Assembly (NCBI GenBank): GCA_963556145.1
Contig: OY744471.1
Coordinates: forward strand, 4,147,590-4,211,589
DNA from: Hygrocybe punicea
Taxonomy: Eukaryota; Basidiomycota; Agaricomycetes; Agaricales; Hygrophoraceae
DNA: 64,000 bases
Direction of reading: 5' to 3'
Part shown: positions 1 to 12,739 of the stretch, piece after piece
Numbering within the stretch: the first letter of the stretch is position 1
Layout of the letters: every line of letters begins with the position of its first letter
Position numbers and translations under genes: made by a program
Notes under the pieces: generated by a model
Database searches by the model: none
The model's input: only the letters and a program-made list of their open reading frames with translations
What the model was told of the DNA's origin: nothing

Positions 1-474
1 ATCTGGGGTTCCGGATCAGAGGGGAAGTGAAGGGAGTGGAGTATGAAGACTAATATGGAGACGATACGAAGCGAGGACTAAGAAATAGAACTGAAGGGGA
101 GCGATAACCTGTATTTTCTATATAGTTTGTAGTATAAGGGTACATCTTTTATACTACTGGGAGTGATCCTGTGCTGTAGTAACTATGTACTACAAGCGAA
201 GGCTGTAACTGATAGGAGTGAAGTGGAGTGGAGGAATGCTATGTACTAGGAGACGGGAAACGTAGATACATGATATATGACTATAAACGTACTGATTCCG
301 GGTCGTTAGAGACATTGCAGTGCATGTAGGAATGAATCCGAAGGCGGAATCCGGAGCGGAATCGATGGAGAGGACCGGAATTGGGCGGAATCGACGATAC
401 GTGAATGGGAATGGATGGGGACGAAGTGGGATATGAAGAGGATTCGGGTCCAGAGGGTCCGGAGCCTCTACACC
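1..474 (+). repeat. Left terminal inverted repeat arm of the 11.3 kb element
   Basis: Pairs with 10783-11273. Similarity ends near GAGCCTCTACA (about 464-474), after which the flanks diverge. Confidence 0.8.
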
Positions 475-710
475 GGTGCCAACGATTATGAAATGCGAGT
501 AATGCAGTACAAATTGTGAACATTTTTTGCTTGCAGTGCACTGGCAGGGTTCTCAGACTCAGAGAGCATCACTACAATATTTTACATTTTATATCATCTT
601 ATGGTCGCATCAGTATAGCCGAGATAAATTTGAAAAATTTGTTTAAAATTCATTTCATTTTCGACCACAGCGACAGCGATAGCAACAATATATCATATAT
701 ATATTCAGAG

Positions 711-903
711 GGGTACACCCAGGCTCCTACCAACCCGCAGTGAGAGGGTGAGCCTGAGGGCTTCATCCAAATTCACGGTCAGCTCCGAGTTTCATTGTCA
801 GATAGCGTGTAGTTCACATCTCCGACTGTAATTTATTTCAAACTCCGTACTCTTAATATTCTCGACCCTCTCACCGGCGGCTTGCATATAACACGAGTAT
901 ACA
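711..903 (+). repeat. Left TIR of the AcademH-like element
   Basis: Matches the reverse complement of 6166-6335, including a shared inner block CCTCTCACCGGCGGCTTGCA next to the first gene. Confidence 0.8.
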
Positions 904-1002
904 ACAGCCACAGGCTTATCCACTACTCAATTTAGAGATGCTGTACCTAACCTGCCAGAAATAGACTTAACTCCTCAGCTTTTCATTCCGAGTGTGCGCA
1001 AC

Positions 1003-3668
1003 ATTATGCTTGATCGACAAACATATCATGCTATTCTTGAGTTCATAACAGACTCTAATACAACAGTTTCTGAGGTTTTTATTTGCTTGCTCCTAGATTC
1101 TAGTATTGAAAATCACAGCCTTGTACTTGACATTGTCAATAAGACTGTAGATATCTTGGATGCACTCTACCGCAAACCAGCAGCCCAAGAAGTCACTCTG
1201 AAATGGGCACACGATGTCATCATCAAGTCTCACACAAGATCATTGCGAGAATTGGCACGTACACATCATGGCTGGCATTTTAATGCTACCAATGCCATGG
1301 CTCACCAGATTGAAGACTTTCGTATAGAGGACACAGCACGGCACATCATGATGAGGGCACCTATGCTCTGGAACATGGTGTATAGGCTCCTGTTGTCGAA
1401 AACTCCCATAGCTTCACAGTCACAAGATCCAGGTGCCGATCACCCGATGGACTGGGAAGACTCGGACGAGGAAGATAACGATGAGTATGAGATGCAATTT
1501 TGGGAGCAATTTGGACACGAAACCATACCAGATGGTCCAGACCCATCTGACAATCCACCTCCCCGCCCTTGGAGGCACTGGAAGCGGTCTGAGTGTTGTG
1601 AAGCCATCACAAGAGTAGTGCGTACAGCATCTAATCCAAGCCACTATTAAATGTAATATCTGTGCACAGAAAACCACGACAATTGTGAGCATGATGCTGC
1701 ATAGCACGAATCAAAAGTGCAACTTATTGCAAAGTGTATTTGGCCTGTTTCTTCATTCTTGCAACACCCCGCAGAAGGTTGTTCAATCTCTGGCACAGAT
1801 GGGAGTCTCAATATCTGTGGGATCAATCAACAAGGGTGTTCAATCCCTATCAAGAGACACGCATGACAGGATTCGTAGCATAGGCAAGACACGCGTTGTG
1901 GCCTACGCATATGACAACTTCGACATAGACTTCAAATCCAGTTCCCCAACGGTCGAGAAATCGGGTGCTACACTTGCACATCTTACATCGGCTACGCTAA
2001 TCCAGCTGGACCACGGAGTCAAACCTGAGGACCTCAAGTGCTCCAAGGAGCTGTGGAACCGCTCACCATTGAACCTATCCGTCAATCCAGGGCTACTGCT
2101 ACCCACCCGCACGATTCATGACTTCGTCAACCTGCATCCTGAGTCCCCACATCCTTCCGGTCTATCCCGGCATCAGCACTTCAATTCATGGAAGTTTCTC
2201 CATGACCTTTGTACCTATGGCCCCCCCTACTTCCGTGAGTTCCTGCCCAAAATCCAATTACCCGACAGTGTAGAGAGCATTCCCGTGGTCAAAATGGTCA
2301 GCGCACCTGCTAGGGCTATGGACATTAGCCAGTCCAAGGTATCCGGGAACATCCAAGTCCTCAAAAACTTGATGAAGCAAGGTGGTATCGGGGATCCTGA
2401 GAAGGAGGACACATCTCGGTGGGAATCGGACATTGTTGACATTTGTGAACATGTGGTCATTTTCCATGGTGACCTCGGCACCTGGGAACGCCTTGATGCC
2501 CTCTTGGATCGTCGATCGCTGGAAAACACCCCTGTCGACCGCTTTCAACAAGTGATATTTGTTTTTGGGCTCTTTCATTTCAAGATGGCATGTGCAGATG
2601 CCCTTTGGCGAATCCTTATTGAACACAAGGATTCCAGATACGACGAGAACAGCCTCATGCGATTTGTTGCACAGCACCGGCCTCGGGAGACTGGCAAGAT
2701 TGGATCTAAGCCAGGTTTCAGGAGGATGCACGAAGTTATCAGTCATGAAGGGATTGCTCTTCGTCTGGATGCTGTACTAACAGAACTGGCGCACAGAAAC
2801 AAGGCTTGGGAATCGCTCAAAATCTTTGCCAAGTCCAAGCCAACTGAACAGTACCTTAGATCGCTGGCAGACCACCTCGCACTGCAATATGTCGCTGGAT
2901 CATACCCTGAGGTCGACATTTATGCCCTACACAGACAACCAAACGATCATCGACCCGAACAGCATGAAAATATTCTTCTGACACACAAATACCTGCTTCT
3001 GTATGAGGAGACATCGCACGCCATGAATTATGGCGACATCGGACGACTGGAGACCCTTTTCCCGGCATGGATTGCAATTTTCAAGGCCACTGGCAAGCAC
3101 AAATACGCTACATTTATGACCCAGTTCCTGATGAATCTCCACTGGAATTACCCAAAGCGTCTCAGGTGAGCCAGCATACATTGTCTCCTCATGAACCACG
3201 CAGATTTTATTCCACAGCCGTGCAATTCGTTACAATATACTGGTCAATCCTACAGGCAAACCAGGTGCCTTCCGCGCAGCAGACTGGGTGCAGGAACACA
3301 ACAACCTTAAGACTAAGGTTCTCTTCGGGGGCAGTTATGCAAACTACACCAAGAAACGAGTACTAGACGAGTCTTGTCTCATTAATGTCTACCATAGCTG
3401 TCATGCTAATATTGAAAAGAACTTGCTACTCGGAGGACTGACCACTCGACACACCCCACCCGATATGGGCAGGACATTTGATGTCTTGGCGCGGTATATG
3501 CACACTCATCAGCCGAATAGACACACGCCAGGTCGAAAAACAGCATATAGGATTCTGGATGCAATAATGAAAGGGTTGGCGGAACTACTGACTATAGAAA
3601 AGCAAGTCGCAGGTGATGTGAATGAGGAAGAAGTGGTGGAAGATATCGACATATTGGGGGAATTCTGA
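1003..3668 (+). CDS. DUF6589-domain protein (candidate transposase)
   Basis: Three exons join in frame: 1003-1616, 1681-3165 and 3218-3668, with introns GTAGTG..ACAG and GTGAGC..ACAG. About 850 residues. The open frame runs upstream to about 892 without an ATG, so a further 5' exon is possible; 1003 is the first ATG. Family hallmarks visible are MLHSTNQKCN, AYAYDNFDIDF, FHFKMACADALWR, RAIRYNILVNPTGKPGAFRA and a C-terminal HSCHANIEKN. An acidic stretch (DWEDSDEEDNDEYE) sits near residue 150. DUF6589 proteins are abundant in Agaricomycetes with no established biochemical role. Pairing with a helicase between TIRs suggests a role in transposition; this is inference. No in-frame stops were seen, so the copy may be intact. 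Confidence 0.75.
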
Positions 3669-3916
3669 AACTAACGGGCATAAAAGAGGGCAGGTGGAAC
3701 GAGTGCGGGAACGAGGGGTATGGAATTGGATTGGCGTGCTTCTCCCAACACAGGATCAACATTTTCCTTCTCTTTGGAACGTCCCACAGTTTGTCGGGTT
3801 GGGTGCATTGGACACTTCTCTCGGTTGCTAGCTAGAGAGAAAACAGAGAGTCAGATTTTTTTATTCAATACAGACAAGTTGTTTTGCGCACCAATATGTC
3901 CCTCTGCCTTGCAGGC

Positions 3917-6080
3917 TCAGCAGCGATTGCGCCGCTTTGAAGGTGCGCTTGTTCCAGACGCGTCCGGACGACTCTGCAGTGGGGTAGAGGTGGTGAAGGG
4001 AGCAGAGCGAACGGGAGGGAGGTGCTTGGTGATGAGTTTTAGAATGTCCTTAATATACTCGGTGGCCCAGAGCCAACTGGTCTCGCGAATGAGGTTGTCT
4101 ACGTCGCGAATCTTGTCGTAGTGCGTGCAGTCCACGATGCGTTGCAAGATGTCGTCTGATAAGATCAAGCCAGGACCCATCAAATCCAACGAGGACGACC
4201 CGAATTTTTGCAACGTAGCGCTAGTGCGGAAGTTGTGCAAGTCGCGAGCAAGAGCATTGTCGAGTGGAGTTGGTTCATAGGGCTTCAGTCGAGAACGGGA
4301 CATCACTTTTGGGCGAATATGAGGGTCGGGAGGGGCGAAATCGATGAACGCGGAAGGGTGGCAGCCTTCGCAGCAAATGTCAGGCTTGGGGACGATGCAA
4401 CGAATGCAGCCGGATGGAAGATCTGGACGGCACTTCTGATGGTCAGAAGCTGGGTAGAGTGACTTAGCGACAATTCACCGTGACACATGGCCATAACACG
4501 TACTACTCAACGTTGTACCTCCAAAATAGATCAAGACCGGCTTGCGGATGCACAGCAAGTAGTGGCTAGTTCTGGCATTGATGAAGTCTTGCAAGGCAGG
4601 TTCTATCAATTCCTTACTTTTCCCTACTGCTGACTCTTCTCGCACGCTGTTGTAGATTTCTGCCAGTTCGACATCTTCATACATTTCGGTCTCGTCTTCC
4701 TCTTCGACTGCCGATTGGGACAAAGATATTGACAGTGCAGGCACGGGAGCAGAAATGGGTATCGTTGGTGCAGACTTCGTTCGACAGGGCACTTTACTCG
4801 GCTTATCGCCCTCTAACTGCACGCCGGCCTTTCTTTTCCTTGACTCCTTCCGTAACGCGGCCCGGGTGATGTTTGCGTCAAAGTGTTTGGGCTCGGCAAT
4901 CAGGACAGCAGTGCCCGTCTGTTGTCCATCTTGAGCTGCACGCCCAAACCTTTGCCATAGAGTACAGAGGTCGCAGGTGGCCTTCCATTGGATTACCAGG
5001 TCAATGTCCGGTACGTCTAGTCCCTGTGCGACGTCAGGTCAAGCAAAAGCCCTCACAAGCAACTATTTACCATCCCAAAGGCGTCTGTGGCCACGAATCC
5101 CCACGCACGACCATTCTGGAGATCTTCGCAGCCCTCCTCACGATAGTTGGGTGACATCTCCGAATTAAACCAGCGTATCATTCGGCGTTTCTCAATCGGC
5201 AAGCGGCTCTGTAGGAATCTTCCGGCGCATACAGACTCCCCAATGTTGTCGAAAAAAATCAAGAATTTGGGGGGCTGCCAGTCCTCCGGAGGGTTATCAG
5301 GAATCAAGAATGCAAGGTCTAAGAAACTATTGGCAGGGTGTATCATTTCTCGAACGGTGAGTCTGACATTTGGGCGATCGTTGGAACGCTGCTTAATGAA
5401 AGTTTTGTCCTTACGAATTTGCATGAGATTCATGGCATCGTTGAGCACCAATTTTGGGAGCGTTGCGGAGACCATAACGAAGGGAACATTCCCCGGCAGC
5501 CAGTAGCGAAGATTCTTCAATTCATGGTACTCGGGCCGGAAGCCCCCCCATCGGCTCACGCAATGTGCCTCGTCGACGGTAAGTGACAGTAATTTGTGTG
5601 TAAAGGTGTGATTTTTCCAGAGGCTTTCAAACCCCCCCCCAGGCTTCATGAGGGTCTCGGCATTGGTCATGATCGCGCGATATTTGAGTTCAGCAATATC
5701 CTGGTACGTCATTAATAACATTATTATACTGCAGACACTAAATTATGACACACTCGAAAATTTGTATCCAACGCGTTTTCTGCAGTGATACAGATCGCAG
5801 GAATGCCCTTCTTGGCAAGGCTGGTGGCATTGACAGTGCCCAGCAGGTTGAGGGGCATGCAGATTATTTGGACACCATCCTTGACGGCCAACAGGGGCAT
5901 CCAAAAGGTGAGTGTCTTGCCTGAGCCTGTTGCTGCAATTAGAATGACATCTTTGTCTCTTTTCAGGATAGCTTCAGCCACCTGCAGCTGCCAGAGGCAA
6001 GGATCCTGGCCAAATATTTTTTGGGTCTGTTTATGGAGGGTATTGTGCACTGCAGAAGAGGCTGGGTGACGCACTGACAT
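3917..6080 (-). CDS. RecQ-like ATP-dependent DNA helicase of the transposon
   Basis: Four exons: 6080-5754, 5700-5071, 5023 to about 4500, and about 4440 to 3917. Introns are short GT-AG and join in frame. Motif I is AATGSGKT, motif II is VDEAHCVSRWG and motif III is VMVSATLP; a helicase C domain follows with GMGLDVPDIDLVIQW and LWQRFGRAARDG. The C-terminal extension carries a cysteine cluster (C-x8-C-x2-C-x7-CC-x2-C) and ends KRRNRC. SF2 RecQ helicases unwind DNA 3' to 5'. Here the gene converges on the DUF6589 gene inside shared TIRs, so it probably serves the element and not host repair. The start at 6080 is the first ATG before motif I. Similar RecQ-type genes occur in subtelomeres, but no telomere repeat is present here. 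Confidence 0.8.
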
Positions 6081-6165
6081 TTGTTACGGTGGAAATGGAA
6101 ATATATATATTGCAAATGCTATCTTAGGGGTTATCAGAAAGTGTGGCGCACTTTGTTTACTCGTG

Positions 6166-6335
6166 TTATATGCAAGCCGCCGGTGAGAGGGTCGAGGGGA
6201 TTAAGAGTACGGACTTCAAAACTATTTTGATTCGGAGATTTAAACTACGCCCATCTGACAATGAAACTCGGAATTGACCGTGAATTCATGAAGCCCTCAC
6301 CCTCTCAACACGGCTTGGTAGGAGCCTGGGGTACA
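6166..6335 (-). repeat. Right TIR of the AcademH-like element
   Basis: Inverted partner of 711-903. The outer end is GGAGCCTGGGGTACACC and the inner end is TGCAAGCCGCCGGTGAGAGG. Confidence 0.8.
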
Positions 6336-8955
6336 CCCCCCTTGCACATCAGCAAAACCTGGTTCTGCTACCAAGCCATATATAGCAATTCCATAGATGT
6401 CATAGCACCCATAGCAGCCATAGCGAGGTCTTATAATTTACAGCACTACTGTTACGTTTCCAACTCCGCTTCCAACCCCAATGCCCATTCCAATACCTAC
6501 CATGACGATTCTGCACTGCACACCTTCCTTTTTTCATTTCATTTTGTCCTTTATATTCTTTTCAACGTCATTGTTTCTTCATTCGGACATCCTTGTATTT
6601 TCTTGTCCTTGTTCTCTTTTCTTCTAGAACAATCCAGACCGACCATGGACATATCCCACGTGACCTTGTTGTACCCGAATAGTCTCCTTGCCGATGGACA
6701 TCATCGCTATTGTCTTTTCCCCTGACATATTGTTGACTTCATCCCACGACAAACCGATTCACAATGGCTGTACTCCCGACACAGCTCATTACCGTAATTG
6801 TTATTGGCAGTGTTGCCATCACCTTCCTGATCGGTTTCTACTTCGTTATGATCTATCTTTGGCATCGGCACCGAAACCCTCCTGCCATTGATACACCCGA
6901 CTTCCACCTCGACAATATATCGACACGTAATTGACAATTGCCATTCTCGGATATTTGGTTTCCATATTCATACCCTGTGCCTACCATTATCCTCCCTGAT
7001 GTTCCGACGACATTCCTCACCTGCATGCGAACTCTGAACAATCCCCGATCACGAGACATTTCACTGTTCTCTCTAATCCGACCATCGCCGAAGCACATTC
7101 TTTTGGACTTCGACCACAGACCATACGACTTCCCAAACAGTGAACCAACCCCTATCGTATATTGTTTGCACGACACCGCTTCAATGCAGTACCCGACGAC
7201 TTGTTCCCACAGCTTGTCACTCATGCCATGACTCGAAACCTGGACCCACATTCATTTATCCTTTTTCATCCATAACCTTGATACCTCCCACACTCGCTTA
7301 CAACGATACCCTTTCTTGGACAAATACCGACATCAGGTGGACCACGTTGTTTTACACACAGGACAAGACACTGCCCCTCGATACGTCATTGACACAGACA
7401 TCGTCATCCAGTACAGCTTATGCTGTTCACATGTCTGACCTCGACTAGCCCACTGTCCTAGTTGGTTTTTTCCTCTATACATTCCTTCATTTTCTTTCAT
7501 ACCAACCTTGTCACTATATCCACTACCTCAAGACACTCTCATCACCAATCCTATACTGGACGATACCCATCTTCGACCCGACCATGCAATGCACTTGCCA
7601 GACTGCACACTTGCCTGTTACAGCAAGTGTAGACCCCGAATAGGCAATTCTGCACATCACATGATCCGATGACAAATCATCCGAGTCATCCGGACCCCCT
7701 CTATTCCTCAATGACATCTGGGCCTCCAGTTGGATCGCGAGAACATTGACATGAGGACGCCTCATGTCCGCCTCATGGTGAAAACATGATGTAGTTGGAC
7801 ATGTTGTAGCTTCATGGTTGGATTCCCATTTACCTCCCCTCAAGTCCATTCACTATATCTACTGTCCTTGTTGTTGGTTCGGACTTTTTCTTCTTTCTTT
7901 TCCTTACGTTTAGTCTGGTTCTTGGGGCAGACCCCCTTGTCTTGGGTAACCCCCACGGCTCACAATGACTTTAGACCACGAACCTCCCCCCTTGTAGCAG
8001 TGTTATCTACCAATGAAACTGCTGTTCTTCCCTCTGGAAACCGCCCCCCTGTTAAGTTGATTGTTGCCGGAGCCCGCTGCAGAAGCGATCCATAACATTC
8101 GTCCACATCGTCTCCGGATTCAACCCCTCCACTTTCCATCCACGAACTCATACCGGACCCGCTCCCATTGTCCTCAGATTCTCCAGAAATAGACATTTCA
8201 TCCTCGATACTGTCGTCCTTTTGTCTTCCGTCTACGTCTATCGAGATTCCGTCGACCTTGGTTGAGTATTCCGTACCCGTTCCCATTCCGGACCCCATTC
8301 CACCCCTCTTATTTGATTTCGATTCCGGTTCCGATTCCGTTATGTCGACCCCTTCGTTCCCGGTTCCCCTCGTTGTTTCCGCTCCTGTATCGTTGTTGGT
8401 TCTGTCTTCGCCTGCTTGGGGCACCCCGTCATTTTTAGACCTGTCACACGGCACCCCCGTTATATGGGATCGTGTTGGTGTCGGCACTCCAGTTCTCAAA
8501 TTTTTATTGTTCCTTGTTTCCGTCTTCATTCTACTTTGTCATCGCATTTTGGACCTCTGCCCCCTCGACACCTTGCTCGAATATTTGCAAGAAGTTCTCC
8601 CCCTCCTCTCGTTGTTCCGCCTCCAACCTTCTTTCAGAAACTCTTGTGGGGATATAGACCCGTTTCCGTCACCCATTTTTGCGTTTTCGTCCTCCATTCC
8701 GCTTTCCGTTCACGCTCCCGGTCCTCACTTATTTATATTTTCGTTTCCGTTTATAGTTTTCTTTGTTTCCCGTTTGTTTCGGTCCCATTCTGTGTCCGTT
8801 GTATTCCGGCCCCGCCCTCCACCTCAACCTCCAGATTCTGGCTTATGTAGTTACCCGTTTCTCCCTTTCCATTATAGATTTTATTATGTACTCATTTTAT
8901 TTTTATGTACATTGTCCCGCGGTTCGTTTCTCTTCCCTTTCCGTCCATTTCCCTT
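6336..8955. other. Interior of the 11.3 kb element without a convincing gene
   Basis: Pyrimidine-rich sequence with many short frames. 6343-6440 has CATAGC/GCTATGG-type repeats that recur inverted at 12750-12885. 8055-8095 resembles the 3' end of the Gypsy LTR found at 36480-36518 (GTTGCCGGAG..CCGCT..AGCGATCC), suggesting a diverged LTR remnant. An acidic/Ser-Gly-rich minus-strand frame (8529-7960) has no recognisable domain. Confidence 0.4.
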
Positions 8956-10401
8956 CTACTCCCTTCTCCTTTCATCGAGTTTCATGTCGATCATGTCGAG
9001 TTGGCCGAAGATATGGGCTTGGTTCGCACGTAGTCGGTTCAGCTCCTTCATCCAACGGGTTAGCTTCGAATGGACCTCCGCAACGTACTCCAAGAGGCTG
9101 TCCGCGATCATCGATATCTCTCTCTGCGCGATCGTCAATATCTCTCTCTGCGTTTCTGTCGCCATCTTGCGTACTGCCCAGATGTGGTCGTTGATTCCGG
9201 CTCCAATCCGTGGGTGCTTGAATGGATTTCCTCGTCTCCCTTCATCCCGCTCTGATTCCGTATCCGGTTCGACATCAGTCAACATCCACTTACTCGTCGA
9301 CACCTCTCCGGTCCGCAACCTAGGCTTCTTCACGGTCCTCGGTGCCTTTTTCACGACAACTTTCCTCTTCGGGCTACCCGCCTTCACCTCCCCTTTCCTT
9401 TCCGCTTTTCTGGCTCCGGTGGCCGGTCCCTTTGTCGACAGTCCGCAACGTCATTTAAGCCTTTTGCACCGATCACACACATATCCCTCGATTCTGCGAC
9501 AAACAGCATTGGCGGTCACACACGCATCGCATTGCCAGATCCGGTACAATTGCATATACTACAGAATTGTTAGACAGAAATGATGAACGAGCCTGAGTAT
9601 CACTTACCCCTGGAATCTTTCCCTTCAGTTCCGCGTCCTCGTTCCCACTCGCATTCGAGAAGTTGTCACCGCTGTTGTAGTCCCCGTGAACGGTTTCGTT
9701 GTCCCGGTTGACCCTTTTATCCCGGTTGACCTTTTTGTTTTTGATCGCGTTAAGCGCTTGGAGTTTTTCGTATTTTTGTAGTTGCTGGTCGGACCAGGTG
9801 CCCTCCTCATCCTTGCTTCCATGATTGCTGGTTTGTGCAGTCTCCTCCTGGTCCCTTTCCGTGGCTGCTTCAGCCTCCCTTTTCGCTGCCTCTGCCACCT
9901 TCGCCCTTTCCGCCTCCTCGATCTGCTTCTCCGCCTCCACCCTCCTATTTATCTCCTCTTTGCATTGACATGATTCCTCTGCCCGTTTCTGCTCGATCTG
10001 CTTTGCCTCCACGGCCCATTGTTTCCTCGCTTCCTCCTCCTTTTCCTCCTACAACCGTAACGCTTCCCGATGCCTCGCTTCTTTCCGTTCCCGTTCGTAT
10101 TCCTCCCAGCTCCGCAACCACTCCTCGACCTCCACCACCATCTCTCCGCCCATCAAGAAATCCCTTGGTTCTGTCACGTCGATTCCATTGTCCCGGATTT
10201 CCGTCAATATTCCCCTGTAGTTCCGCTGCCGGGTATCGTTAGTCCGTGCCGTTTACAGGAACGGGAACTCTTACCATGGCCTGTCATCGTCTCACCACCC
10301 ATTGCCATGCCTCGTTCTCAAATCCATCGCGTACAATATTGATTCCGGCTGTGTCGACTTCTAGTAACTCAGCCACGGCGCTCTCAAAGTCTTGCCACAT
10401 T
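8956..10401 (-). pseudogene. Broken coiled-coil/Zn2Cys6 zinc-cluster gene
   Basis: Read on the minus strand, it begins near 10401 with MWQDFESAVAELLEVD. It runs through a highly charged coiled coil (10012-9610), then crosses an intron (about 9607-9555, GTAAGT..GTAG). Next comes a zinc cluster at about 9535-9440 with spacing C-x2-C-x6-C-x7-C-x2-C-x6-C, exactly the Gal4-type Zn2Cys6 pattern. The C-terminal helical part is 9387-8956, with MATETQREILTIAQREI and IFGQLDMIDMKLDERRRE. Stops interrupt it: a TGA between the last two zinc-cluster cysteines (KRLK*RC), a TAG in the coiled coil (EALRL*EEK) and a TGA after WQWVVRR. It probably encoded a DNA-binding protein of the surrounding element. The exact family is not recognised. 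Confidence 0.6.
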
Positions 10402-10782
10402 TCCGCATCGAGATTGTTGAGGAAATTGTTGTATTCCGTCGACATCTGGTGTTAGTATTGGTGTTTGTTGGGCTTGTTGGGCTTGTTGAGGTTGTTGTCG
10501 AGATTGTTGAAAGTCGCGTTGAAAAGTTTTCTTGTTTGTATTTGTTGCCCCATCATGTGACTGTTGTTCCTTTATCCAGCCGTTTCGCCCCACCCTCTTT
10601 TAGTAGCTCCGGACCACTGCTTCCCGACGCTTCGATACCCGCTGGCTTCAATCTTGTTCACGTTGTACCATCGTTTCCACCCGTTTTCGACATTGCCTCC
10701 ACTCATTTATTCCCATGACCCCAGTATCTTCGTTATTTCATATGGATCGACCAGGGATGGTCTCTATCTGAGTCCTGACCGG

Positions 10783-11273
10783 ATGTAGAGGCTCTGGGCT
10801 GTCTGGACCCGAATTCTCTTCATATCCCACTTCGTCCCCATCCATTCCCATTCATGTATCGTCAATTCCACCTGATTCCGGTCATCTCCGTCGATTCCGC
10901 TCCAGATTCCCCTCTGGAATCGTTCATACTCAAGATGCAATGTCTCTAACGACCCGGAATCAGTACATATATAGTTATATATGATATATCTTCGTTTCCC
11001 GTTACTTAGTACATAGCGCTCCACCTATACTCCACTCCACTCCACTCCTATCAGTTACAGCCTTCACTTGTAGTACATAGTTACTACAGCACAGGATCAC
11101 TCCCAGTAGTATAAAAGATGTACCCTTATACTACAACCATATAATATTACATCCTATCATATTACAGGTTATCACTCCCCTTCAGTTCTATTTCTTAGTC
11201 CACTATTCGTATCACCCATATTAGTCTTCATACTCCACTCCCTTCACTTCCCCTCTGATCCGGAACCCCAGAT
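10783..11273 (-). repeat. Right terminal inverted repeat arm of the 11.3 kb element
   Basis: Reverse complement of 1-474. It carries a few small indels, for example extra bases around 11145-11165. The outer end reads CGGAACCCCAGAT. Confidence 0.8.
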
Positions 11274-12739
11274 TTGGGTTGGATTGACTCGACTACATAA
11301 AAAGACTTTACTCCTCTGATCACTTTCTAGCAGATCACCCCTTACAGTAGATTCCTATTCCAGGTCTACAACCCCACTCGCCATCACAACACTCCTATGA
11401 ATTACTACATAGTTTGGCTGGCCTCTATATCGTACTTTATAGATGGCCCAGAATGTACCAGAATCCCTGCCATACTACTGCTGGTTCATTGGTACTTTCT
11501 CACATTCAGCAAAGTTGAAAACTCAAAATGGTAATAGATTTGTATAGCGACAACAGATACTATAGCATCGCATTGAGCGCCGAAACAGTAACAACCTTCC
11601 ACCTAATCCAATCATGACCCATTCACACTTCTCAGCACCTTCGACCGCAAGCCATACCCAGGATATCAGCAAATCCAGCCCCATGCCAGTCCTGCACAAT
11701 CCCTCGCCAACAATCCTTCTCCGGCTCAACATCCAACAGGCATGCTGTGGTGACACCAATGCCCAGGGATGGCGACTCATTGACATGATCAGCAGGCACA
11801 TTGACAGGTTTGGAGTCAGAGATGCACCATTCCTTTGGCCTCACAGAGGCCGTGTGCACATCAAATGTCATGGCGGTGTGTATCTGTGAGGATCTGGCTG
11901 ACCCTGCTGCCCTCAACGTGTTTGGGCTGCATCATTTTGTGTCCCAGACATATGCAAAATGCATGGTGGGATGCTAAAAGGCAAATCCTTATGTGTTGCC
12001 CAGCTGTTCCGGCCGCATCTGTGGTTTTTGGCAGGCAAAAACCTATGGCGTTGATGAATGTCTGACCACCAGGGACACTTCGCACGTCCGTGGGTTTGCT
12101 AAGCGCTGGACCATTGGTGCATTCGTTTGGCATGGGGGTCCTATGCAGTCGTCATCGTCTGCCTCGTTCTCGTCATCCCCATTGTGGTGTCATCGTCCTT
12201 GTTGGCCTTGTGGACATAGCTAGAATGTTGTTAGTAAAAAAACAATGAAATATTTAAAGGAATCACCAATGCAGCGGGGGTGCACAACCCTCCACTGCAC
12301 ATCCTGCTGTGTCTGGTGCTTGGGGGCATCACTGGTGCTGGAGAAGAGGGGACCCCTCACCTGTTATTCGCTGTTGTTGCCATGGCCATCCCCTTGGTGT
12401 TGGCCTACGTGAGCAAGAGCTGCGGCGGGGGCACCAGTAGTCAGGATGTGATAATAATCTGCAAAAACTCACAGAAGGGCATGGGTGAACCCACCCATGC
12501 CCAATGCAACTCATGCCATTGCTGCCATCTGTGTTCACTTGCCATTTGGGAGCCTCCACATGGTCATGGGTAGTCTGAAATGGGGGGAAAGGTAAAGTGG
12601 CGGTGGGCAACGTCGTGAAATAAAATGGAACCGTGCCAAACATGAACAAAGATAGGACTTAGAGAATTTCGTGAACTTGAATGTGAGAAGTATTTAGCTT
12701 AGGTTTTTGGGGACCTGCGTAGTATCAGCTTGATTTTTA
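11274..12739. other. Gene-poor repeat debris between element and gene island
   Basis: No frame with a recognisable domain. Weak minus-strand open frames (12133-11861, 11916-11632) could be a degraded gene but match no family I know. Confidence 0.35.

Larger units (their letters stand above)
711..6335. mobile_element. AcademH-like DNA transposon (DUF6589 protein + RecQ-like helicase)
   Basis: Two ~170-190 bp inverted repeats (711-903 and 6166-6335) enclose two convergent genes: a DUF6589-type protein on + and a RecQ-like SF2 helicase on -. Both repeat ends contain the near-palindrome GGGGTACACCC followed by AGGCTCCTACCAA. Academ-type transposons that carry a helicase (AcademH) are known from animals and fungi, and this layout fits them. 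Assigning the DUF6589 protein as the transposase is an inference. No clear target duplication was found. It sits inside the 11.3 kb element. Confidence 0.65.
1..11273. mobile_element. Large DNA element bounded by ~475-490 bp terminal inverted repeats
   Basis: The first ~474 bases are the reverse complement, with scattered mismatches, of 10783-11273. Both outer ends read ATCTGGGGTTCCGGATCAGA going inward. The interior holds a degenerate minus-strand Zn2Cys6/coiled-coil gene and a nested transposon at 711-6335. The left end lies at or before window base 1, so the target duplication cannot be read. The superfamily is not recognised. It could also be two inverted copies of a shorter repeat, but the near-exact matching of the outer ends favours one element. 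Confidence 0.6.

Noticed and set aside
2258..2746. 162-codon minus frame
   Set aside because: Shadow of the DUF6589 exon on the opposite strand.
1..6335. Telomere-linked helicase region
   Set aside because: A RecQ-like gene often marks subtelomeres, but it lies within TIRs and no telomeric repeats are present.
8168..9583. 471-codon plus-strand open frame
   Set aside because: Pyrimidine-rich, no domain, and antisense to the Zn2Cys6 pseudogene, which shows real protein motifs and a real intron.
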